From an uncultured Prevotellaceae bacterium (GTDB taxonomy: Bacteria > Bacteroidota > Bacteroidia > Bacteroidales > Muribaculaceae), in the NCBI GenBank assembly GCA_900318335.1, contig ONKF01000030.1:1-33656 (forward strand): a stretch of DNA of 33,656 bases, read 5' to 3'. The position numbers and the translations under genes were made by a program. The notes beneath the pieces were generated by a model. The model made no database searches, was not told the DNA's origin, and saw only the letters and a program-made list of their open reading frames with translations. Of this stretch, positions 25,268 to 33,569 are shown piece after piece; positions within the stretch are counted from its first letter, which is position 1, and each line of letters opens with the position of its first letter.

Positions 25268-27841
25268 ATGAAGAAATCTTTACTTACAGCTATAGCAGTT
25301 GTGATGACAACATTGGCGGCTGCAGCCGGCAACTCGCCCTATATCGCCCATGTGTATGACTACTTGCCCGCCCCGGGCCAGTTTGTCAACTTCTTCCCTG
25401 CCTATCAGCCAGGTTTCACTCAGGACAGCATCCTCGCCCAGGTCGAGGCGTCCCTGTGCGGTGGCCTGAACGGATCGGTCAGCCTGGGCAGCTATGGTGG
25501 CTACATCGTGTTTGGCTTCGACCATCCTGTCATCAACAAGCACGGCTATGACGTGAAGATTTACGGCAACGCCATCCAGAGCAATGCTGTCCCCAACCTG
25601 GCGGGCGGCAGTTGTGAGCCCGGCATCATCATGGTGGGCGTGGATACCGATGGCGACGGAGTGCCTGGCAATGGAGATAAATGGTATGAAATCAAGGGCG
25701 CGGACTATGAACGCTGCCAGCAGAACTTTGAGGTGACTTACTACAAGCCCGATGAGAACAAGCCCCGTACACCTCATGCGACCTGGCGTTTTATCAACGA
25801 CACATCCTACATCTACTGGACCAGCAATGACCCCATGGCCGCCAGCGGCTATGTGTGGCGCAACACTTTCCACAACCAGCCCTATTGGCCATTGTGGATC
25901 GAGGACACGGTGCTCACCTTTCGTGGCACCATGTTGCCCAACTGCGCCATCGACATGAGCAACGGCAATGGCAACAACTGGTTCCAGCCGTTCTTTGGCG
26001 AGGGGTATGCCGATAATCTGCCCAACAACCTGGAGCCGGGCTTCATGATTGATTGGGCGATTGACGAGGACGGCAATCCCGCTGAGCTCGACCACATCGA
26101 CTTCATCAAGGTTTACACTGGTCAGTTGGCTTATTGTGGATGGCTCGGCGAGACCTCTGCCGAGGTGTGCGGTGCCGAGGACCTCCACCCCGATGCCGAG
26201 GCCGACGACCCAACCCCTGGCCCACAGGATTACACGTTCACTAATGGCATCATCTTTGTCAACGAGGACCGCTACGGCCCCAATCAGGGCTCGCTCAACT
26301 ACTACAACTATGACTACGACGAGATGGAATATAATGTCTATGCGATGGTGAACCCCGACCTTAAGTTGGGTGTCACCACCCAGTATGGGCAACTCTATGG
26401 CGACCGTCTCTTCCTCGTGAGCAAGCAGGCCAACGGCAGCGAATCCACCGGCAACACTGTCGGGTCCCGCCTTGCCGTACTCGATGCAGCTACCCTCAAG
26501 CAACAGGGTAGCATCCTGCGTTTCGGCGAGAGCCCTGACAGCGTTTATGATGGCCGCGCCTACTGTGCGGTTACCCCCGACAAGGGCTATGTCTCGACCA
26601 ATGCGGGCATCTTTGTCATCGACGTGCCCACGATGAGCGTCAGCGGTTCCATTGCTGGCACCATGTCGAGTGCTAAGGGCGACTATAACAGCCTCTACAA
26701 CAACCAGTGCGGCGATATGGTGCGCTTTGGCCAGTATGTGTTCGCTGTCCAGCAGGGTAGTGGCCTTCATGTCATCGACCCCGCTACCGATGAGTTGGTG
26801 ACCACCTTGCCGTTTCCCAATATCGTTACGGTGTTTGTGACTGCTGGCGGAAACCTGTATGTGGCCAACAATAGCCGCGAGATCTATGACTACAGCGGTG
26901 GCCCGTATGAGGCAAACTTCACCCGCATCGACCCCGTCACCCTTGAACCTGTTGAGGTCTATACGCTCGACGGTACCCGTGGCGCGATGAGTTCATGGGG
27001 TGCTTGGCGTGCCCGTATGGTCTGCGTTGATCCCCATGCCGAGCGGGTCTATTATAACTATGACGAGTATCAGAATTACATCAGCTGCTATGATTTCACC
27101 TCCCGCACGTTTACCGATGCGCTGATTTCCTTGCCCGAGGGCGTGGAAATCAACTGGGACGGCACCAAGATGCTTCAGGGCATTTACTCGTCGGCCATCA
27201 GCTTCGATCCCCACACGGGTGACATGGTGGTGCAAACCGTCGAGGCGGCCCCAATGGCCTATCAGAATTTCAATCACAACTGGGTACTATTCTATGATGC
27301 CGCGACGCTGGAACTCAAGCGCCAAGTGCGTTTGCAGGATGCCTACTGGTTCCCCGCCATGGCAATCTATCCCGATGTGGCAAGTCCCACGGTCGTGATT
27401 GCCGATAGGCAACTGCCTCAGGGAGAAACCGATGTGGTTGGCCTGCTCCATGCCGTCAATGATGATGATAACATGTCGGCACTGGCTGTGACGACTGCTG
27501 TCAGTGGCGATGAGTCGGTGGCTCGCGCATGGGTGAGCGGTCTTGACCTGATGATCGAGGCTGTGGCACCTGGCACGGCGACCGTCACCGTCAACACCGA
27601 CAGCAATGGCAAACTGGCGACGACATCGTTCGTTGTCACGGTAACAATGGCCTCCATACCTGGTGACGTTGACATGGACGGCAGGGTGACTATCGAGGAC
27701 GTGACATGCCTCATCGATGTCCTGCTGGGTGAGCCTCAAGCTGAATATGACCCGGTGGCAGCCGATCTCGACCATGATGGCAAGGTGACGATTGCCGATG
27801 CCACCGAACTGATAGACCTCTTATTGAATGGAAATAATTAA
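25268..27841 (+). CDS. Large secreted fusion: B12-operon surface domain, BtuG-like propeller, Ig-like domain and dockerin-like end
   Basis: Probable surface corrinoid-binding protein of 857 residues. Order: signal peptide without lipobox (MKKSLLTAIAVVMTTLAAAAG); a domain (about 21-320) matching the gene at 12343 (PAPGQFVN, GSYGGYIVFGFDHPVIN, SCEPGIIMVGVDTDGDGVP, HNQPYWPLW, YCGWLGETSAEV); a propeller (about 333-690) of the DUF5074/BtuG kind (TFTNGIIFVNEDRYGPNQGSLNYY, GSRLAVLDAATL, GIFVIDVPTMSV, GLHVIDPATDEL); a Big2/Ig-like domain (about 695-795, GDESVARAWVSGLDLMIEAVAPGTATVTV); and two dockerin-type loops (GDVDMDGRVTIEDVTCLID and DLDHDGKVTIADATELIDLLL). It thus unites in one chain what operon 1 encodes as two adjacent genes. 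The riboswitch in front supports a B12 role. The ligand is inferred. Confidence 0.87.
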   Translation: MKKSLLTAIAVVMTTLAAAAGNSPYIAHVYDYLPAPGQFVNFFPAYQPGFTQDSILAQVEASLCGGLNGSVSLGSYGGYIVFGFDHPVINKHGYDVKIYGNAIQSNAVPNLAGGSCEPGIIMVGVDTDGDGVPGNGDKWYEIKGADYERCQQNFEVTYYKPDENKPRTPHATWRFINDTSYIYWTSNDPMAASGYVWRNTFHNQPYWPLWIEDTVLTFRGTMLPNCAIDMSNGNGNNWFQPFFGEGYADNLPNNLEPGFMIDWAIDEDGNPAELDHIDFIKVYTGQLAYCGWLGETSAEVCGAEDLHPDAEADDPTPGPQDYTFTNGIIFVNEDRYGPNQGSLNYYNYDYDEMEYNVYAMVNPDLKLGVTTQYGQLYGDRLFLVSKQANGSESTGNTVGSRLAVLDAATLKQQGSILRFGESPDSVYDGRAYCAVTPDKGYVSTNAGIFVIDVPTMSVSGSIAGTMSSAKGDYNSLYNNQCGDMVRFGQYVFAVQQGSGLHVIDPATDELVTTLPFPNIVTVFVTAGGNLYVANNSREIYDYSGGPYEANFTRIDPVTLEPVEVYTLDGTRGAMSSWGAWRARMVCVDPHAERVYYNYDEYQNYISCYDFTSRTFTDALISLPEGVEINWDGTKMLQGIYSSAISFDPHTGDMVVQTVEAAPMAYQNFNHNWVLFYDAATLELKRQVRLQDAYWFPAMAIYPDVASPTVVIADRQLPQGETDVVGLLHAVNDDDNMSALAVTTAVSGDESVARAWVSGLDLMIEAVAPGTATVTVNTDSNGKLATTSFVVTVTMASIPGDVDMDGRVTIEDVTCLIDVLLGEPQAEYDPVAADLDHDGKVTIADATELIDLLLNGNN

Positions 27842-27873
27842 TAATCGTTTAACCTAATAAAAAAAGAATTAAG

Positions 27874-28851
27874 ATGAAGAAAATCTTTACTTTAGTTGCA
27901 AGTGCCCTGCTGGCTTCGGCCGCATGGGCTGGTGTGATCACCCTTGACCTGAATGCCAACATCAATCCCGCTTCGCTTGAGTTTGGCGACAACGGCGTTT
28001 GGACCGGTTGCTTCAACGATGTGGACTATACTTGGCTCGAGTTTGGTGATGGTAATTGCGAGTTCCTGCTCTCTCATCTCATCGACGGCGAGGGCGCATC
28101 CTGGGGCGGATACTACTGGGACGGTTTCACTCCTGCCATCGGTGGTGACAAGACCGATTATGGCATGCCTGGCAGTGGTGGCACTTGGACAACCAACTTC
28201 GGCGGTTGCATGGCTGGTGGCGGCTGCGTCATCAATGAGGACGGCTCGGTTTCGGCCGACCCCGCAATGCCCTATCTCGTGGCTTATTACAGCTCCTGGG
28301 CAATGGAGGGTCCCAGCAATCAGGTGATGTTTGTAAATAAAGACGGTGCAACCGCCTTCAAGCCCTTTGGCGTATACGTGTGCAACCATCCTTGGCCCTA
28401 CTACGGCTGTGTACATGGCGACGGATCTGCTCGCGCCTTTGAGGAGGGTGACTTTTTTGAGTTGAAGGCTGTCGGTGTTGCTGCCGATGGCACCGAGACC
28501 ACCACAAGCATCAATCTGGTGGAGTTCACTGATGGCGAGCTCAAGGCTCTTAACGACTGGACGTTCTTCGACCTGTCCAGCCTGGGTGAGGTGACCTCGG
28601 TTTACTTCACGCTCAACTCCACCGACGTGGGTGCCTATGGCATGAATACTGCTGCCTATTTCTGCATGGACAAGTTCCAGGTAGAGGTTCAGCCCACCTC
28701 GGTCGAGAGTGTCAATGCCGACAAGCAGGTGGCTGGCGTGCAGTACGTCAATCTGGCTGGTATGACCAGCGATAAGCCTTTCGACGGCCTGAACATCGTG
28801 GTGACCAGCTACACCGACGGCACCACTGCAACCACCAAGGTTGTGAAATGA
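27874..28851 (+). CDS. DUF4465-like secreted protein with C-terminal sorting-like tail
   Basis: Exported protein of 325 residues, the second gene of the riboswitch unit (32 bases after the fusion gene). The signal peptide is MKKIFTLVASALLASAAWA. The domain (about 20-275) has the Trp/Gly/Tyr-rich look of DUF4465 proteins: GASWGGYYWDGFTPAIGGDKTDYG, a GGCMAGGGCVINEDG segment, and later FELKAVGVAADGTET, DWTFFDLSSLGEVTSVYFTLNSTDVGAYGMNTAAYFCMDKFQVE. Such proteins occur in Bacteroidota B12 loci, so corrinoid binding is plausible. The end (about 278-325, SVNADKQVAGVQYVNLAGMTSDKPFDGLNIVVTSY) resembles a type IX secretion sorting tail. Unlike most exported proteins here it has no dockerin loops. The DUF4465 assignment is from memory of the pattern. 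Confidence 0.8.
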   Translation: MKKIFTLVASALLASAAWAGVITLDLNANINPASLEFGDNGVWTGCFNDVDYTWLEFGDGNCEFLLSHLIDGEGASWGGYYWDGFTPAIGGDKTDYGMPGSGGTWTTNFGGCMAGGGCVINEDGSVSADPAMPYLVAYYSSWAMEGPSNQVMFVNKDGATAFKPFGVYVCNHPWPYYGCVHGDGSARAFEEGDFFELKAVGVAADGTETTTSINLVEFTDGELKALNDWTFFDLSSLGEVTSVYFTLNSTDVGAYGMNTAAYFCMDKFQVEVQPTSVESVNADKQVAGVQYVNLAGMTSDKPFDGLNIVVTSYTDGTTATTKVVK

Positions 28852-28898
28852 GAATCCGATTAGGAGAATTGTATTAAGTATATAGTAACCATGTTTGT

Positions 28899-28949
28899 GA
28901 GGGTGCGTCCCTGCGGCACTGCCAGCCGCCAGGACGCACTCTCTTTTTG
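28899..28949 (+). terminator. Intrinsic terminator of the second B12 unit
   Basis: GAGGGTGCGTCC (28899-28910) pairs with GGACGCACTCTC (28932-28943), with an inner GGC-rich stem in the loop, followed by TTTTT. Confidence 0.9.
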
Positions 28950-29058
28950 TGCCTACTAGAAACGATAGTTTTTGTTTTACATTAATAATATATTATTAAT
29001 AGATGTGGAGCTCAAAAAAAATGTCAAATTTCCTATCCGTTATTTCGATTTATTGGAG

Positions 29059-29066
29059 TACCTTTG
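29059..29066 (+). promoter_or_regulatory. Promoter (-7 box) of topA
   Basis: TACCTTTG fits TAnnTTTG. The -33 box is not clear. The expected transcription start near 29072 leaves a leader of about 25 bases before the ATG at 29097. Confidence 0.6.
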
Positions 29067-29096
29067 CAGCCGATTTTTAAAGGACTATTGAAAAGT

Positions 29097-31481
29097 ATGG
29101 CAAAAAACTTAGTTATCGTCGAGTCTCCTGCCAAGGCCAAGACCATCCAGAAGTTCCTGGGCAGCGATTATAAAGTGATGTCGAGTTTCGGACACATCCG
29201 TGATCTGCACAAGAAGACTTTCAGTATCGACGTTGAGAACGGCTTCAAGCCGCTATATGAAATCCCCGAAGACAAGGAAGACCAAGTCAAGAAGCTTAAG
29301 AACGAGGCAGCCCAGGCCGATGTCGTCTGGCTGGCAAGTGATGAAGACCGCGAGGGAGAGGCTATCGCCTGGCATCTGTTCGAGGTGCTCGGACTGTCGC
29401 CTGACAACACGCGTCGCATCGTCTTCCACGAGATTACCGAGCCTGCCATCCTGGAGGCCATCAAGCATCCCCGCAGCATCGACCTGAACCTGGTGGATGC
29501 CCAGCAGGCACGCCGTGTGCTCGACCGCATTGTGGGCTTCGAGCTGTCGCCCGTGCTGTGGCGCAAGATCATGCCCGGCCTGTCAGCAGGTCGTGTGCAG
29601 AGCGTCGCCGTGCGTCTGGTTGCCGAGCGTGAGAAGGAAATCAAGGATTTCAAGAGCGAACCCTATTACCGTATCTCGGCCCACTTCGCCAAGGGTGATG
29701 CCGATGGAAGCGAGTTCTCGGCTGAGTTGAACCGCCATCTGGCCGACCATGACGCCGCCACCTCTTTCCTGGAGGACTGCAAGCAAGCACAGTTCCAGGT
29801 GGCCGACGTGACCGTCAAGCCGCTCAAGCGCACCCCCGCGCCTCCTTTCACCACCAGTACCCTGCAGCAGGAAGCCGCCCGCAAGCTCGGCCTCTCGGTC
29901 AAGCAGACGATGCGACTGGCTCAGCGCCTGTACGAGGAAGGTCTCATTACTTACATGCGTACCGACTCGGTCAACCTGAGCAACCTGGCACTGGGTACCA
30001 TCAGCAAGGAAATCAAGGAGAACATAGGTGAGCGTTACCTCAAGGTGCGCCATTACCGCACCACCAGCAAGGGCGCTCAGGAGGCTCACGAGGCCATCCG
30101 TCCCACCTACATCAGCAACCACTCCATCACGGGCACGCCTCAGGAGAAGAAGCTCTATGACCTGATCTGGAAGCGCACCATCGCCTCCCAGATGGCCGAT
30201 GCTGAACTCGAGAAGACGACCGCCAGCATCTCGGTGTCGGGCCGTGACGAGGTATTTGTTGCCGAGGGCGAGGTAGTGAAGTTCGACGGTTTCCTCAAGG
30301 TCTACTTCGAGAGCACTGACGACAACCAGGCCAACGAGAAGTCCAATGCTGCCTTCAGCGAGATGCACACCCTGCCGGCTCTGGCTCGTGGTGAGCAGCT
30401 CAACGCCATGACCGTGACCGCTACCCAGCGCTATACCCAGCAGCCTAACCGCTACACCGAGGCTTCGCTCGTTCGCCGCCTCGAGGAGCTGGGCATCGGC
30501 CGTCCCTCAACCTATGCGCCCATCATTTCCACCATCCAGGAGCGCAACTATGTCGAGAAGGGTGAGGACAAGGGACAGAAGCGCGAGTACGAGATCATCA
30601 CCCTCAAGGGTGGCAAGATCACTACTGGCAAGAAGAGCGAGCTCTATGGCGTCGAGAAGGGCAAACTCATCCCCACCGATGTGGGTATGGTAGTGAACGA
30701 CTTCCTGGTGAAGTACTTCCCCTCGATTATGGACTATAACTTTACGGCCAAGGTCGAGAACGAGTTTGACGAGGTGGCCAAGGGTAACGTCGTCTGGAAC
30801 AAGGAGATTGCCGACTTCTACGAGGGCTTCCACCCCAACATCAGCAAGGTGTCCTCATTGCGCCTTGAGCACAAGGTGGGCGAGCGCACCCTGGGCAACG
30901 ACCCCAAGACCGGCCTTCCCGTCATGGTCAAGATCGGCCGTTACGGTCCCCTGGTGCAGATGGGTAGCGCCGACAACGACACCAAGCCTCGCTTTGCTTC
31001 CCTCCAGAAGGGGCAGAGCATCGAGACCCTCACCCTCGAGGAAGCAGTCAAGCTGTTTGAGCTTCCCCGCGACCTGGGCGAGTTCGAGGGCTCTGAGGTG
31101 ACCATCGGCGTGGGCCATTACGGACCCTACGTGAAGCACAATGGCAAGTATGCCTCTATCCCGAGTGAAATCTCTCCCACTGCTATCACCCTCGACGAGG
31201 CTATCGAGCTCATCAAGGCACAGCGCGAGGCCGAGGCCAAGAAGGTTCTCAAGACCTTTGACGAGGAGCCCGAACTCAAGGTGATGAACGGTCGCTATGG
31301 ACCCTACATCGTCTATAAGAAGCAGAACGTCAAGATACCCAAGGGGAAGGACGCCGAGTCGCTCACCCTCGAGGAGTGTCGCGAGATTGTTGCCGACGAG
31401 TCCAACATCTCCAAGGGCACTACGCGCCGCCGTGCTACACGTGCCCGTTCTACAGCAAAAAAATCCACTACAAAGAAGTGA
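29097..31481 (+). CDS. topA: DNA topoisomerase I
   Basis: Type IA topoisomerase that relaxes negative supercoils through a transient tyrosine-DNA bond. The ATG at 29097 gives the family start MAKNLVIVESPAKAKTIQKFL (794 residues). The TTG at 29064 would overlap the promoter box and is rejected. The Toprim domain (1-about 115) has Glu9 and the metal motif SDEDREGEAIAWH (81-93). The catalytic tyrosine is Tyr286 in GLITYMRTDSVNLS. The core also holds LDRIVGFELSPVLWRKI, LSAGRVQSVAVRL and GIGRPSTYAPIISTIQ. The C-terminus has repeats of the KIGRYGPLVQ / GVGHYGPYVKHNGKYA / NGRYGPYIVYK kind and ends in a basic Lys/Arg/Thr tail. No zinc-finger cysteines are seen. It is flanked by its own promoter and terminator. 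Confidence 0.97.
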   Translation: MAKNLVIVESPAKAKTIQKFLGSDYKVMSSFGHIRDLHKKTFSIDVENGFKPLYEIPEDKEDQVKKLKNEAAQADVVWLASDEDREGEAIAWHLFEVLGLSPDNTRRIVFHEITEPAILEAIKHPRSIDLNLVDAQQARRVLDRIVGFELSPVLWRKIMPGLSAGRVQSVAVRLVAEREKEIKDFKSEPYYRISAHFAKGDADGSEFSAELNRHLADHDAATSFLEDCKQAQFQVADVTVKPLKRTPAPPFTTSTLQQEAARKLGLSVKQTMRLAQRLYEEGLITYMRTDSVNLSNLALGTISKEIKENIGERYLKVRHYRTTSKGAQEAHEAIRPTYISNHSITGTPQEKKLYDLIWKRTIASQMADAELEKTTASISVSGRDEVFVAEGEVVKFDGFLKVYFESTDDNQANEKSNAAFSEMHTLPALARGEQLNAMTVTATQRYTQQPNRYTEASLVRRLEELGIGRPSTYAPIISTIQERNYVEKGEDKGQKREYEIITLKGGKITTGKKSELYGVEKGKLIPTDVGMVVNDFLVKYFPSIMDYNFTAKVENEFDEVAKGNVVWNKEIADFYEGFHPNISKVSSLRLEHKVGERTLGNDPKTGLPVMVKIGRYGPLVQMGSADNDTKPRFASLQKGQSIETLTLEEAVKLFELPRDLGEFEGSEVTIGVGHYGPYVKHNGKYASIPSEISPTAITLDEAIELIKAQREAEAKKVLKTFDEEPELKVMNGRYGPYIVYKKQNVKIPKGKDAESLTLEECREIVADESNISKGTTRRRATRARSTAKKSTTKK

Positions 31482-31501
31482 ATTTCCTAAAGCACAACTT
31501 G

Positions 31502-31538
31502 AGACTGCGTGTGGCAATTTGCTATCACGCAGTCTTTT
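31502..31538 (+). terminator. Intrinsic terminator after topA
   Basis: AGACTGCGTG pairs with CACGCAGTCT (second arm 31526-31535) across a loop of about 14 bases, followed by TTTT. Confidence 0.8.
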
Positions 31539-31827
31539 GCTTTCACTTAATTTGCTCTTGCCTTAAGTGTAATCAGTCCAAATAAGGAAATTTTTTACTT
31601 TTTAGGGCCTCTATTAGAAAAAATCATCGTAATTTTACCGACTGGAGAGGAAACCGATGACCTTTTTCGGTATTGGCTCCCCAATCGCAACGAAGCTACT
31701 CGGCTGGTTGTAAAAACATTACACTGGTAAACTTAAAGTTGTTTTTAACTTTTTGTCGAGATTATCGGGCGGTTGGTTCCATCAGCTAACAACAAAAACA
31801 AACCAAAAACTAAAAAAGTTTAGAATT
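31539..31827 (+). other. AT-rich spacer before the coiled-coil gene
   Basis: I see no gene here. TAATTTTA (31630-31637) is one base off the -7 consensus and is the best promoter candidate. ACCGA (31652-31656) can pair with TCGGT (31667-31671) as a small hairpin. An in-frame upstream extension of the next gene from 31753 has no support. Confidence 0.35.
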
Positions 31828-33246
31828 ATGTCATTTTTCAAATCTATCAAGAGCGCTTTTGGCGGGTCGGACGGTGACGATTACGATGTTTTCGGCCAGC
31901 CCACTACTTTTGTGAACCCCTTCAGCAAGGATAAGAATGTGCCCGATCACGAGCACGTCAAGGACGAAGTTCAGATCGAGGTGGACCAGCACGAGGAGTA
32001 TGCCATCGATGCCGAGTTTGCCGACAAGGCTGCTCGCCTCATGAATGAGCACACCCAGGCGGTGATCGATATGCTCAAGGGTAACTGGAAGAAGGAGCGC
32101 GAGGAACTCTTGGCCATGGCCGAGGATGCCAAGAAGGTGGTCGAGGAGTCCAAGGAGAAGATGCAGGTCAACGAGGCCAACCGCCGTCAGGCTTTGGCCC
32201 GCGCCCAGGAGTTGCAGGACAAGATTGCCGAGCTCGAGAACAATTACGAGAAACTCGATATCGAGAAACGCAGTCTCGAGAGCCGTATCAAGGCCATGGA
32301 GGCACGCACTGATAATTCTAACGAACTTAACAGCCGGATCGAGGAGATGACCGCTACCATCGAGGGCCTCGAGAAGCAGCTTGCCGAGCGTGACGCCGAG
32401 ATTGAGCGTCGCGACAGCATGCCCCTGCCCGCCAATGATGGCCCGTCGATTGAGGAGCTCACCCAGCAGGTTGAGCAACGTGATGAGCTCATCGAGCGCC
32501 TGCGCGGCAATGTGACCGAACTCGAGGAGCGTCTGAATGCCGCTGCCGAGGATCTCAAGGCCGCCGAGGAACTCCAGAAGGCTGTCGAGCAGGTCGAGGA
32601 CTTCAAGGACAAGAAGAATGCCGAGATCGCATCGCTGCGTCAGCAGATCATCGACTTGCAGAAGCGCGCTTCCGAACTGGATGAGGTCCGCAAGGCCCAC
32701 ATTGTCCTCAAGGAGGAGAACGACGGCCTACAGAAGACCATCGAGCAGCTCGAGCAGACCGCCAAGCAGAATGCCGAGGTCCAGAACCGCCGCAGCATCG
32801 AGACCGGCAACCTGATTGATGGACTCAAGCAGCAGCTCTCGACCGTGACCGCTATGGCCGAGGATTACAAGCGCAAGTATAACTCGCTGAGTGTTGACGG
32901 AAACGAGAAGGCTGCCAACTTTGCCAAGATCACCGCCGAGCGTGACGATGCCAAGGCCGAGCTCAAGCGCACTCAGGTAACCCTGCAGAAAAAACAGCAC
33001 GAGGCTCAGGCTATGTCCGATGCCATCGCCGAGAAGGACCGCCGCATTGCCGCCCTCATCCAGCAGGTCGAGGAACTCAGCAAGCCGCGTCCCGTGGTGG
33101 CCGAGCAGCCCGCTGTCGAGTCGCCCGCTATGTCAGCCTTGCAGGATGACCCCGCCATGCGTGCCATCGATGACATCGATTGGGAGGATGACGGCTCCAT
33201 GCCTCCTCATCCCGGTGAGGATCCCCGCCAGCTCTCGCTGTTCTAA
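31828..33246 (+). CDS. Long coiled-coil protein with C-terminal QLSLF clamp-binding-like motif
   Basis: I do not recognise the family. The 472-residue cytoplasmic protein (no signal peptide or membrane segment) starts at the ATG 31828 with MSFFKSIKSAFGGSDGDDYD, a short helix that could be amphipathic and membrane-associating. Residues about 60-425 are almost unbroken coiled coil (KKVVEESKEKMQVNEANRRQ, IEELTQQVEQRDELIERLRG, AELKRTQVTLQKKQHEAQAM). A Pro-rich linker (KPRPVVAEQPAVESPA) and an acidic patch (AIDDIDWEDDG) precede the last residues, PGEDPRQLSLF. QLSLF fits the QL(S/D)LF consensus by which proteins dock on the DNA polymerase sliding clamp. The position after topA fits a chromosome-related role, but this is inference. 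Transcription probably starts in the preceding spacer. Confidence 0.85.
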   Translation: MSFFKSIKSAFGGSDGDDYDVFGQPTTFVNPFSKDKNVPDHEHVKDEVQIEVDQHEEYAIDAEFADKAARLMNEHTQAVIDMLKGNWKKEREELLAMAEDAKKVVEESKEKMQVNEANRRQALARAQELQDKIAELENNYEKLDIEKRSLESRIKAMEARTDNSNELNSRIEEMTATIEGLEKQLAERDAEIERRDSMPLPANDGPSIEELTQQVEQRDELIERLRGNVTELEERLNAAAEDLKAAEELQKAVEQVEDFKDKKNAEIASLRQQIIDLQKRASELDEVRKAHIVLKEENDGLQKTIEQLEQTAKQNAEVQNRRSIETGNLIDGLKQQLSTVTAMAEDYKRKYNSLSVDGNEKAANFAKITAERDDAKAELKRTQVTLQKKQHEAQAMSDAIAEKDRRIAALIQQVEELSKPRPVVAEQPAVESPAMSALQDDPAMRAIDDIDWEDDGSMPPHPGEDPRQLSLF

Positions 33247-33285
33247 TAGTACATATATATAATATATAAGTATAAATAATAGCCT

Positions 33286-33317
33286 CAAGTGGCAGTCCTA
33301 AACAGGACTGCCACTTG
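33286..33317 (+). terminator. Perfect 14-bp hairpin after the coiled-coil gene
   Basis: CAAGTGGCAGTCCT (33286-33299) pairs perfectly with AGGACTGCCACTTG (33304-33317) across an AAAC loop. The downstream T run is weak, so it may act as a terminator or as a 3'-end stabiliser. Confidence 0.65.
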
Positions 33318-33437
33318 CCGTTCATTTGGCTATGGTTCTTGTGGGGTGGTGTAAAACCGCATTTTTATCGCTAAACAATAAATCACCGCCCTTTGATAGT
33401 TAAAGGAAGTTATTTTAGAGATTTTCTTCCTGAAATA

Positions 33438-33469
33438 TTTGGTGGGTAGCCGCGGCGGCTGTAATTTTG
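33438..33469 (+). promoter_or_regulatory. Promoter near the window end
   Basis: TTTG (33438-33441), 20 bases, then TAATTTTG (33462-33469). It should drive a gene that begins near or beyond the window end. Confidence 0.7.
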
Positions 33470-33481
33470 CAACGCTTTTCG

Positions 33482-33519
33482 GCTCACGAGATGCATGAAT
33501 TGAGTGAGCGGTTTTTTTT
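33482..33519 (+). terminator. Leader hairpin with T8 run after the last promoter
   Basis: GCTCAC pairs with GTGAGC (33504-33509), followed by G and eight T. It sits a few bases after the predicted transcription start, as in the nrdD leader. It may be an attenuator or early pause site. Confidence 0.4.
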
Positions 33520-33569
33520 GACGCCTTTTCGGTAGGGGTCTGGAAACCTGGGAAGCTGAGATCATTGAA

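Noticed and set aside
25280-26770. 496-codon open frame on the - strand inside the B12 fusion gene
   Set aside because: Antisense shadow; the + strand protein has signal peptide, domains and riboswitch control.
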